Shown one piece after another: positions 25,063 through 32,919 of a DNA stretch of 64,000 bases. Every line of letters starts with the position of its first letter. The first letter of the stretch is position 1. Origin of the DNA: Pseudooceanicola antarcticus (GTDB lineage: Bacteria > Pseudomonadota > Alphaproteobacteria > Rhodobacterales > Rhodobacteraceae); assembly GCF_900215355.1 (NCBI RefSeq), contig NZ_OBEA01000010.1, positions 1 to 64,000 on the forward strand. The letters run 5' to 3'. The notes beneath the pieces were generated by a model. The model was given only the letters and a program-made list of their open reading frames with translations, searched no databases and was not told where the DNA came from. The position numbers and the translations under genes are program-made.

Positions 25063-25114
25063 CGGGTCTGCCCATGAAGGCCGCGCGGGATGACGCGCGG
25101 ACGAGACAGGCCCG
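25063..25114 (+). ncRNA. Nested-hairpin leader of DUF2493 gene
   Basis: Outer CGGGTCTG (25063-25070) with CAGGCCCG (25107-25114), one wobble. Inner CCGCGCG-GGATGA-CGCGCGG (25081-25100). It contains GAGACAGG like the leaders before 7542 and ssb; ATG follows after 14 bp. Confidence 0.5.
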
Positions 25115-25128
25115 GAGGCAAGAAACCG

Positions 25129-26061
25129 ATGACAATCCATACCCACGACGACGCGTATGAACCCGCCCATAGCGCATCCCAGACCGCCCATGCGCTCGAC
25201 GAGCTCCAGCTCTACGGCTATCGCCCCTTCGACGAGCCCGATCCGCGCCCGATGCCCGATGGGCAGCGCCTCGCCGTCGCCGTCGCCGACATCTTCGACG
25301 CCCTCGTCGCGACCCTGGAAGACACCCGTATGGAACCCGACCTCGAAGAGGTGCTCTGGGGCCAGGTCAACCTCTTCCACCGCGCCACGGCCCGGATCGA
25401 GCGGACGCTCGATGAGAACGAGCAGGCGCAGCGCCGCCTCCAGCGCGAGCAGGACGGCTCCGAAGTGAAGTCCGTCGAACTCGAGCGCCTGACGGCCGAA
25501 GGCCTGACTCTCGTTGAACGGCGCAACTGCATGGACATGATGCGCGATCACGCCGCCACCGAGTTCGTCCATCACACGGGATCGACCTGGCGCCCCCGCA
25601 CCGGCTCGATGGTGAACCGCCAGCACATGACCGCCGCCCTGATCGACAGCCGCGACTTCCTGGCCGCCAAGCGCCGCGCCGAGACCGAGGTAATGCTTCC
25701 CGCAGGCCCCAAGGTCGCCCTCACCGGCGGGACCGATTTCAACGATCACCGCCTGATCTGGGGCAAGCTCGACCAGGTCCGGACCAAGTATCCCGACATG
25801 GTCCTCCTGCACGGTGGCAGCCCGAAGGGCGCAGAGCTCATCGCCGCCAAATGGGCCGAAGCCCGGGGCGTGACGCAGGTGGCCTTCAAGCCCGACTGGA
25901 CCAAGCACGCCAAGGCCGCGCCCTTCAAGCGCAACGACGCGATGCTGGATGTGCTCCCGGTCGGGGTCCTTGTCTTCCCTGGAACCGGTATCCAGGAAAA
26001 CCTCGCCGACAAGGCCAAGAAGCTTGGCATCCCGGTCATGAAGTTCGAGAAGGGGGCGTGA
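25129..26061 (+). CDS. DUF2493 (SLOG-like) domain protein
   Basis: 310 residues, full length for the plasmid-borne DUF2493 family. The N-terminal 180 residues are helical and acidic. The C-terminal Rossmann-like SLOG domain shows KVALTGGTDFNDHRLIWGKL near 194 and LLHGGSPKGAELIAAKWAE near 226, with a late VGVLVFPGTGIQENL. SLOG domains bind nucleotides or nucleotide-derived signals, so a sensor or nucleotide-processing role is possible. Start ATG 25129 is chosen for the family N terminus (MTIHTHDDAY) behind the leader; GGAGG lies 15 bp ahead, a rather long distance. Confidence 0.85.
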   Translation: MTIHTHDDAYEPAHSASQTAHALDELQLYGYRPFDEPDPRPMPDGQRLAVAVADIFDALVATLEDTRMEPDLEEVLWGQVNLFHRATARIERTLDENEQAQRRLQREQDGSEVKSVELERLTAEGLTLVERRNCMDMMRDHAATEFVHHTGSTWRPRTGSMVNRQHMTAALIDSRDFLAAKRRAETEVMLPAGPKVALTGGTDFNDHRLIWGKLDQVRTKYPDMVLLHGGSPKGAELIAAKWAEARGVTQVAFKPDWTKHAKAAPFKRNDAMLDVLPVGVLVFPGTGIQENLADKAKKLGIPVMKFEKGA

Positions 26062-26145
26062 GCCCCCGACTTCAATCCGGGACAGAACATTGTGGAAACG
26101 TCGAAGAGCGCTTGATATTGTGGTTTGGAGAGAGGCATCAACAAC

Positions 26146-26427
26146 ATGTTCGACACATCGCAGCAAATGGAAGTGTTCCCGACGACGGTCGATCTCAAGC
26201 GGATCGACCCGTCTCTCAACATGCGGCGCTTCTATCGAATGAGCGTTCAGCCAGACCTGTTTGGCGGCGCATGCCTTGTGCGGGAATGGGGCCGTATCGG
26301 GTTTCGAGGGCAGATGCTAATCGAACGGCACCCGGACGAGGGGCATGCTGTGACCGCCTTGTTGAAGCTCGCAGCGAGCAAGACGCGGCGAGGGTATCGA
26401 GCTGTCGCAGAGCAGAAAATGGATTGA
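26146..26427 (+). CDS. WGR domain protein, 93 aa
   Basis: A single WGR domain: RFYRMSVQPDLFGGACLVRE followed by WGRIGFRGQM, with a basic C-terminal tail ASKTRRGYRAVAEQKMD. WGR domains bind nucleic acid ends in PARPs and in bacterial proteins. Stand-alone WGR proteins are common in alphaproteobacterial accessory DNA. Start is uncertain: ATG 26146 (MFDTSQQMEV) with GAGAGG ahead is used, and ATG 26167 is also possible. It lies 107 bp before the methylase operon and may or may not belong to it. Confidence 0.8.
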   Translation: MFDTSQQMEVFPTTVDLKRIDPSLNMRRFYRMSVQPDLFGGACLVREWGRIGFRGQMLIERHPDEGHAVTALLKLAASKTRRGYRAVAEQKMD

Positions 26428-26533
26428 AAAGCGGCAAATGAGATTTCGCCAAGCGTGTATTTCGCGTTTATTTTCGGTAGTTTCCGGCCGCTTCTTTGAC
26501 TACGAATAGTGTAACGAATTCCGAGGCCTGTTG

Positions 26534-29224
26534 ATGAACCCGACTGAAATTTACGATGCCCTTGCCGAGATTGCGGCAAAGCCATTTGATCCGAATGAAT
26601 TCCCTTTTGCTTTTGCTGAGGCGACGGACGCGGCCAAGGCTGCGATTTCGAAACTGCGAAACGGCTCGACCAACAAGTCGGATCTTCCTGGCGGCGTTCT
26701 GTTCAACAAGAAGTTCCACTACGCGCCTGCGCTAAAGGGTCTGACCGATGTCACGCTCGATCAGCTGCGCGCTTCAAAGAAGACCAAGGCGTCCAAGCCC
26801 GCGATCCTGATCGCGTCCGATGGCGAAACCATTGCGGCTGAACATCCAGCTTCAGGCGATACACTGCATTGCACCTTCAGCGAGTTAGGTGATCATTTCG
26901 GCTTTTTCCTGCCCGCCGCGGGCAAGGAACGCTATCGCGCGGTCGAAGAGAACCCTGTCGACGTGAAAGCGACCGGCAAGCTCGCACGTCTGTATGATGC
27001 GCTGACCAAGGCCAACCCGGACTGGGGTAGCGACGAGCGGCGGCACGAGATGAACCAGCTGATGATGCGGCTCATCTTCTGCATGTTTGCCGAAGACGTC
27101 GGCATCTTCCCGGACAACCAGTTCTCGCGCCTTTTGTTCACTCATGCGGGCGACAAGGGCGAGGAGGCGCGTGAAACCATCATCGCCGCCTTCAACGCCA
27201 TGAACCTGCCCAAGGACAAGCGCGGCTCCCTGCCAGCATGGACGGCAGAGCTGGAATACGTCAACGGCGGGCTGTTCGCGGGCACCATCGACGCACCGCG
27301 GTTTGACACGATCTCCTTCCGCTACCTGCGCGATGCTTGCGATCTTGATTGGCGCGAAATCAACCCTGACATCTTCGGGTCGATGATCCAGTCGGTGGCT
27401 GATCCCAAGCAGCGCTCGGAACTGGGGATGCACTACACCTCGGTGCCGAACATCATGAAGGTGATCGGGCCGCTGTTCCTTGATGATCTGGATGCCGAGA
27501 TCCACAAGGCCTGGGACCGCGCAAAAGCGTTGCAGCAAGTGCTGGACCGCATGTCGCGCATTCGCGTCTTTGACCCCGCCTGTGGCTCGGGCAACTTTCT
27601 GGTCGTGTCCTACCGCGAACTCAGAGCGCGAGAGACGCGAATCCTGCAGCGGCTGGAGGAACTCAACGGCCCCGGCTCGATGCAGATGTTTTCGGCCATC
27701 CCGATCAGCAATTTCTATGGGATCGAGATTGCTGACTTTGCGGCAGAGACCGCAAAGCTCGCGCTGTTCATTGCCGAATATCAGGCCAATGCCAGCTTTG
27801 CCGAAGTCTTTGGCCGCCGTCCTGCCGCGCTCCCGCTGAAAGACGCGGCGCATATCCGCACGGGGAACTCGCTGCGTGAGAATTGGGATGAGGTCTGTCC
27901 TCCGCCCGCCGAGGGCGAGGAAGTGTTTATTGCTGGTAACCCGCCATTCCTAGGATCCACATACCAGAGCAAGGAACAGAAGGCAGATCTCGCTTTCGTA
28001 TTCGCTGAACATATCAAGAGCTTCGCAGCGTTCGACTTCGTCGCTGCATGGTTCTTCAAGGCATCCCGCTACATTCGCGGTTATTCCGCGCGGGCCGCCT
28101 TGGTGTCGACGAATTCGATCTGCCAAGGATATTCCGTGGCTGCGCTATGGCCCCATGTTCTGGGCAGTAATTTGGAAATCGGTTTTGCCCACAAGGACTT
28201 CAAGTGGCGCAACAATGCATCTGCGAATGCAGCAGTGATTTGCTCAATCATTGGAATTCGGAACCAGTCTAAAGAGCCAAAACGCTTATTCGCTGACAAT
28301 TTGGAAAGTTCGGCAGACAACATAAACGGCTACCTAGTGAATGCGCCAACTGTGGCTGTTGAAGGCACGCGTAACGGTTTGTTTGGTCTGCCTTCCATGG
28401 AGTACGGCAACAAGCCTGTCGAAGGGGGATATCTTCTTTTCACAGCTGAAGAGAAAGACGCCCTGCTAGAACAAGAGCCGCGCACAAGAGATTTCTTCAG
28501 ACCCTTCATGGGGTCCAAGGAGGTCGTCAACGGGTATCGCCGCTATTGCCTCTGGATTACGCCACAGACACTCGACGAGGCTAAGTCTATTCCGGCCATA
28601 GCATCGCGTATCGAAAGAGTTGCCGAATTTAGAGCTGGAAGCACGGACGCGTATGTGCGCGAAAAGTTGCTCCCATTATCCTATCGCTTCAAACAAGTAT
28701 TTGAAGCTAAATCCCATTCCATCCTCGTCCCCAGCGTCACATCGGAACGACGCCCCTATCTGCCCGTTGAACGGGTTGGGGCTGATGTTATTGCTTCAAA
28801 TCTTAACCAAGTGCTCTACGACGCCCCTGAATGGTGCATCGCCCTGATCGCTTCTCGCCTGCATCTGGTCTGGATCGCTACAGTCTGCGGCAAGCTGAAG
28901 TCTGATTTCCGCTATTCTAACACCCTCGGTTGGAACACCTTCCCCGTGCCGAAGTTCAGCGAGGATCAACTGGCAGAGCTATCCGCCTCGGCGCGGCGCA
29001 TCCTCAAGTGCCGCTACTCGCATTTCCCCAAGACCATCGCCGAGCTCTACGACCCCGACAAAATGCCCGACGACCTGCGCGCCGTGCATCGCGAAAACGA
29101 CGATCTCTTGGAGACGATGTATATCGGCCGCCCCTTCCGCAACGACACCGAGCGGCTGGAAAAGCTCTTCAAGCTCTATGCCGCCAAGGTGAAGTCGCAA
29201 GACAAGAAGGGCGCGCGCGCATGA
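26534..29224 (+). CDS. MmeI-like class I adenine DNA methyltransferase
   Basis: 896 residues. A helical N-terminal region (to about 300) contains LFCMFAEDVGIFPDNQFSRL-like and EYVNGGLFAG stretches known from MmeI/type IIG-like enzymes. The methylase core has FDPACGSGNFL near 346 and the catalytic NPPF near 472 (AGNPPFLGSTYQSKEQKADL). A target-recognition region and C-terminal helices follow (GWNTFPVPKFSE near 800). It should methylate adenine at a specific site. The short N terminus lacks a clear PD-(D/E)xK nuclease block that MmeI carries, so cutting is probably done by partners. First gene of a five-gene coupled operon; stop overlaps the next start. An additional TTG directly precedes the chosen ATG. 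Confidence 0.88.
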   Translation: MNPTEIYDALAEIAAKPFDPNEFPFAFAEATDAAKAAISKLRNGSTNKSDLPGGVLFNKKFHYAPALKGLTDVTLDQLRASKKTKASKPAILIASDGETIAAEHPASGDTLHCTFSELGDHFGFFLPAAGKERYRAVEENPVDVKATGKLARLYDALTKANPDWGSDERRHEMNQLMMRLIFCMFAEDVGIFPDNQFSRLLFTHAGDKGEEARETIIAAFNAMNLPKDKRGSLPAWTAELEYVNGGLFAGTIDAPRFDTISFRYLRDACDLDWREINPDIFGSMIQSVADPKQRSELGMHYTSVPNIMKVIGPLFLDDLDAEIHKAWDRAKALQQVLDRMSRIRVFDPACGSGNFLVVSYRELRARETRILQRLEELNGPGSMQMFSAIPISNFYGIEIADFAAETAKLALFIAEYQANASFAEVFGRRPAALPLKDAAHIRTGNSLRENWDEVCPPPAEGEEVFIAGNPPFLGSTYQSKEQKADLAFVFAEHIKSFAAFDFVAAWFFKASRYIRGYSARAALVSTNSICQGYSVAALWPHVLGSNLEIGFAHKDFKWRNNASANAAVICSIIGIRNQSKEPKRLFADNLESSADNINGYLVNAPTVAVEGTRNGLFGLPSMEYGNKPVEGGYLLFTAEEKDALLEQEPRTRDFFRPFMGSKEVVNGYRRYCLWITPQTLDEAKSIPAIASRIERVAEFRAGSTDAYVREKLLPLSYRFKQVFEAKSHSILVPSVTSERRPYLPVERVGADVIASNLNQVLYDAPEWCIALIASRLHLVWIATVCGKLKSDFRYSNTLGWNTFPVPKFSEDQLAELSASARRILKCRYSHFPKTIAELYDPDKMPDDLRAVHRENDDLLETMYIGRPFRNDTERLEKLFKLYAAKVKSQDKKGARA

Positions 29225-30012
29225 CGGGGACCTATGTATTGTTCCAGATGTGGGGACCGTTTCGCCAGTCGCTGATCGACGGACACTTGTTCTTTGTCGA
29301 ACAGGCACGCAAGCGGCTTCTCACGCAGTTTGAGAACATAGAAGCTGAGGCGGACAAGGCCTCGGAAGACTGGCTCGAGAACAACAGCCACCGTTTCGAT
29401 CCCGACCGAGACGATCCGGGGAGCTTCTATGAGGCGGCAGGAGAGGCGGGCATCGAGTTCTACCGCCTGCTCTCGGAAATGCGTGATCAGACCCAGCTGA
29501 GTGTGGTCGCGGGCATGTTCCATGAATGGGACAAGCAGCTTCGCGATTGGCTGGTGCGTGAGATTGGACATTGGCACCGGGGGGATCTGGCCGCCGAAAA
29601 GATCTGGAAGGCGAACTTTTCAGACCTCGCTGACCTGCTCGAAGGCTTCGGGTGGAAGATCCGCAGTACTGGGTATTTCAAGCTGCTGGATGCGTGCCGA
29701 CTTGTAGTGAATGTCTACAAGCATGGAGAGGGCACGGCATTTGAAAATTTGAAGAGGGAGTTTCCCGAGTACGTGGTCGATCCTTTTACGGACGAAAATG
29801 GCGTTAAATTCTACAACGACTTGGGTATTGAGTGGCGTGATCATACACACCTCAAGGTCAGCGATGTACAATTGCAGGCGTTCGCTGATGCCATCGTGTC
29901 TTTCTGGAAGGACGTGCCCGAGAACATCTCTAAGGCTGACGTTACCAGTGTCCCCGCGTGGTTCGAGAAGGCGATACTGAAAGATCGTGGTCAGAAGGCG
30001 GGCGCGAAATGA
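29221..30012 (+). CDS. HEPN-like helical protein of the methylase operon, 263 aa
   Basis: Starts with ATGA overlap on the methylase stop. The protein is all-helical. Residues 160-169 read RLVVNVYKHG; an Arg followed some residues later by Asn and KHG is a pattern often seen in HEPN-type proteins, though spacing differs from the classical Rx4-6H motif. The N-terminal half (ARKRLLTQFENIEAEADKAS) is probably coiled. No membrane segment. Because it is locked between the methylase and Abi genes, it is likely a dedicated partner such as a nuclease, toxin or regulator of the restriction complex. Family not recognised with certainty. Confidence 0.75.
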   Translation: MTGTYVLFQMWGPFRQSLIDGHLFFVEQARKRLLTQFENIEAEADKASEDWLENNSHRFDPDRDDPGSFYEAAGEAGIEFYRLLSEMRDQTQLSVVAGMFHEWDKQLRDWLVREIGHWHRGDLAAEKIWKANFSDLADLLEGFGWKIRSTGYFKLLDACRLVVNVYKHGEGTAFENLKREFPEYVVDPFTDENGVKFYNDLGIEWRDHTHLKVSDVQLQAFADAIVSFWKDVPENISKADVTSVPAWFEKAILKDRGQKAGAK

Positions 30013-30833
30013 CCGATCAGAACGCGCCCCAAAAAACAAGCGAGGCGGCGCCCGAAGGCCCGCCTCATGATCTTGTCCACGGGAGGGGCCAGAAGCCTGC
30101 CGAAGCACCTAAAGGCAACCTCACCGCGTCTCACAAAGCAATAGATAGCGCTGATGTGGCCACGGATCAAGTTCAAACTCTGACCGATCTTAGGGTTCAG
30201 AAGCTGTTAACCGACTGCCTGAGCGACCGAAGACTGCAGCGATACGCCCCTGCGGCGGGTGATGCCGGGGTGGCGCGCGAGGACATCTACCTCTGGAACT
30301 GCGACCTGTCCGAGGCCTTCCACTTTGCTTTGCATATGGCAGAAGTGACCTGCCGGAACAGCATCCACAACGCCCTGACGTACCGCGACCCGCGATGGTT
30401 TGAAAACGCAACCTTCCTGAAAATCCTGGACCCTGTTCGCAGGAAGGACCTCGACAACGCTATCGCTGATGAGACCGATCAACAAGGTGACGTTATGGAC
30501 GCCCACCACATGGTTTCGGCTTTGTCTTTCGGGTTTTGGGAGCATCTGACGACCAAGCGATTCCAGCGTTATCTGTTCCCGAAAGGGTTTCAGCGGGTGT
30601 TCAAGCACGCTCCATGGGATGCCAAGCTGGAAGACTTGCACGACTTGATCGAAAGCGTTCGCCGTTGGCGTAACCGCATCGCGCACCACAATGCGATCTT
30701 CGACAAAGGCCCATCATCGAAGTACCAAGACGCGTTAAAGCTGATCGCGTGGTCCTCTCCGGACTTGGAGGCATGGGTAGCAACCCGATGCCGTGTGAAC
30801 CAGATTATCAACGCGCGCCCGAAGGGAGAATGA
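30009..30833 (+). CDS. Abi_2-like HEPN protein
   Basis: 274 residues, ATGA overlap with the previous gene. The first 60 residues are Pro/Glu/Lys-rich and probably disordered. From residue 65 the sequence follows the Abi family (AbiD/AbiF type): YLWNCDLSEAFHFALHMAEV, SALSFGFWEHL, and RRWRNRIAHHNAIF, where R221/R223-x-x-H226 forms an intact HEPN ribonuclease motif. Abi proteins cause abortive infection by cutting RNA. Its tight coupling here suggests that restriction and abortive infection are joined in one response, with the Abi protein acting when DNA cleavage fails. One base separates its stop from the helicase start. Confidence 0.82.
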   Translation: MTDQNAPQKTSEAAPEGPPHDLVHGRGQKPAEAPKGNLTASHKAIDSADVATDQVQTLTDLRVQKLLTDCLSDRRLQRYAPAAGDAGVAREDIYLWNCDLSEAFHFALHMAEVTCRNSIHNALTYRDPRWFENATFLKILDPVRRKDLDNAIADETDQQGDVMDAHHMVSALSFGFWEHLTTKRFQRYLFPKGFQRVFKHAPWDAKLEDLHDLIESVRRWRNRIAHHNAIFDKGPSSKYQDALKLIAWSSPDLEAWVATRCRVNQIINARPKGE

Positions 30834-30834
30834 C

Positions 30835-32919
30835 ATGGTTGAAATGGTGAACGTGACGTATGGGCGCTCCAACTCGACAACCAACAAGTTGGGCCAACGC
30901 CCGATGCAGGCCCGTGCCTATGCCGCCCGAGCGGCGCAGTTCCTTTTGCTCAAAGCGCCGCCCGCAGCTGGCAAAAGCCGCGCGCTCATGTTCGTCGCTC
31001 TCGACAAGATGCTTCATCAGGGGCTGGAAAAGACGATCGTTTGCGTGCCCGAGACATCGATTGGCGGGTCATTCCGCTCGACGGATCTGACCCGCTACGG
31101 GTTTGAGGCGGACTGGGAGGTCGATGATCGCTGGAACCTCTGTTTGACGGGCGAGGACGCAGACAAGCAAAAGGTCAAGGCGTTTCAGGTGTTTCTGGAA
31201 AGCGATGCCAAGGTGCTGGTCTGCACCCATGCCACATTCCGCTTCGGTTTCGATGAGGTAGCAAGAACTGCGGGCATCGAGGCTTTTGACAATTGCTTCA
31301 TCGCCATTGACGAATTCCACCATGTCTCTGCCTCCGACAACAACCGGCTGGGCGTGATCCTGCGCAGTCTGATTTCCCGAGCGGAATGCCATGTGATGGC
31401 AATGACCGGCAGCTATTTCCGTGGGGATGCGGATCCAGTGTTGCGGCCAGAGGATGAGGATCGGTTCACCAAGATCACCTATAGCTACTACGAGCAGCTG
31501 GAAGGCTACGAATTTCTCAAGGCACTCGGGATCAACTACGAATTCTACAAGGGTAATTACATCAACGGATTGCCAGGGGTGCTGAACCCTGACCAAAAGA
31601 CGATCATCCACATTCCTCATCGGGGGTCGTCCGAGGCATTCGACGACAAATACAACGAAGTCGGAAAGATTCTCGACCTCTTGGGTGTCCATGAAGGTCG
31701 CGATCCTGAGACCGGATTTGATCTGGTCCGCAGGCCAGAAGGGCAGATTCTGAAAATCGCCGATCTGGTTGATGACGGACCAGGCCGGGACATCGTTAAA
31801 TCTGCGCTTTCGCGAGAGATCAAAGGCGCTGATGGTCGTCGAGACGATACGGCGGACCGCGAGAAGGTCGACATCATAATTGCGCTTGGTATGGCGAAAG
31901 AAGGGTTCGACTGGGTCTGGTGTGAACATGCCCTGACGATCGGCTACAGGTCATCGCTTACAGAAATCGTGCAGATTATCGGGAGAGCCACTCGCGATGC
32001 GCCGGGTAAGCCGCGTGCGCTCTTCACCAACCTGGTTGCCGAGCCGGGTGTGGAAACCGGCGTTGTGACGGACGCGGTCAACGACATGCTGAAGGCCATT
32101 TCTGGTTCTCTGCTTATGGAGCAGGTGTTGGCACCCAACTTCAAATTCTATCGGCGCGAGGATGGCGACGTGCGTGCCCCGGTCGGGACTGACGCCGAAG
32201 GCAACGTTACAATCGGTATCAAGGGACTGATTGAGCCACCCACTGATCGAGCTCGGGAAATCTGCGAGAAGGACATGCACGACTTGATGGCTACCGCCTA
32301 CCAGGAAATGGATAGACGGGTCCTTTCTCCCGACACGGCGCCTGAGGTTGCCACGCAAATGGTTCTGACGGACATCATCGAGCGCAGATACGAAACTCTG
32401 GATTCAGAAGAGGCCGAGTCTGTTCGGCAACACCTTGCGGCGCATATGAACGTGCTAACTTTGGCGCGGCGAGAAGCTGAGCGTGGCTTCGCTGAAGGGC
32501 AGTCACCTTTGACCGGCAGCCCCGGCAAGGCGGACGCTTCTGACGACGATGGGGATGAAGCCGGAGACAGCGCCCCCAATACGCTGCTGCAGATGGTCAA
32601 GAAATTCATCAACGTCCGCGACATCGATGTTGAGCTCATCGATAGCGTGAACACGTTTCGTGAACGGTTCGAGGTCGCATCGAAGTCTTTGAACTCGGAG
32701 CTCTTGGCACATGTCCAATCGGCGATGGTTGCATTGCGGGTCAATATGACCGGCGACGAGGCTCGAACACTTTGGCCGAGGATCAAGGCGTTCCGGGCCA
32801 GTGAGGGACGTGAGCCGAACGTTCATTCTGCCGATCCCTTGGAGAAGCGGATGGCAGAGGCACTGGCCTGGCTGAAAGCTGAGAAGGCGAAGCGGCTGCG
32901 CGAGGGCGCGATGCAATGA
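30835..32919 (+). CDS. SF2 DEAD/DEAH-box-type helicase of the defence operon
   Basis: 694 residues. Walker A APPAAGKSRA near 41-50, motif II IDEFHHVSA near 158-166 (DEFH box), SAT-like AMTGSYFRG near 188, and motif VI QIIGRATRDAP near 380. The C-terminal 300 residues are helical and probably interact with partners (the acidic linker SDDDGDEAGD lies near 565). It should translocate on DNA with ATP hydrolysis, as in type I/III restriction or BREX/DISARM helicases. ATG 30835 begins 1 base after the Abi stop; its own stop overlaps the GIY-YIG start by 4 bp. Confidence 0.86.
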   Translation: MVEMVNVTYGRSNSTTNKLGQRPMQARAYAARAAQFLLLKAPPAAGKSRALMFVALDKMLHQGLEKTIVCVPETSIGGSFRSTDLTRYGFEADWEVDDRWNLCLTGEDADKQKVKAFQVFLESDAKVLVCTHATFRFGFDEVARTAGIEAFDNCFIAIDEFHHVSASDNNRLGVILRSLISRAECHVMAMTGSYFRGDADPVLRPEDEDRFTKITYSYYEQLEGYEFLKALGINYEFYKGNYINGLPGVLNPDQKTIIHIPHRGSSEAFDDKYNEVGKILDLLGVHEGRDPETGFDLVRRPEGQILKIADLVDDGPGRDIVKSALSREIKGADGRRDDTADREKVDIIIALGMAKEGFDWVWCEHALTIGYRSSLTEIVQIIGRATRDAPGKPRALFTNLVAEPGVETGVVTDAVNDMLKAISGSLLMEQVLAPNFKFYRREDGDVRAPVGTDAEGNVTIGIKGLIEPPTDRAREICEKDMHDLMATAYQEMDRRVLSPDTAPEVATQMVLTDIIERRYETLDSEEAESVRQHLAAHMNVLTLARREAERGFAEGQSPLTGSPGKADASDDDGDEAGDSAPNTLLQMVKKFINVRDIDVELIDSVNTFRERFEVASKSLNSELLAHVQSAMVALRVNMTGDEARTLWPRIKAFRASEGREPNVHSADPLEKRMAEALAWLKAEKAKRLREGAMQ

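Larger units (their letters stand above)
24766..25128. other. Gene-free stretch with stacked inverted repeats
   Basis: No gene supported between the Toprim and DUF2493 genes. It holds the 77-bp inverted repeat at 24927-25003, then CCCCGG-TGAAG-CCGGGG (25021-25037), GGGGC-AACC-GCCCC (25042-25055) and the leader hairpin at 25063. Confidence 0.55.
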
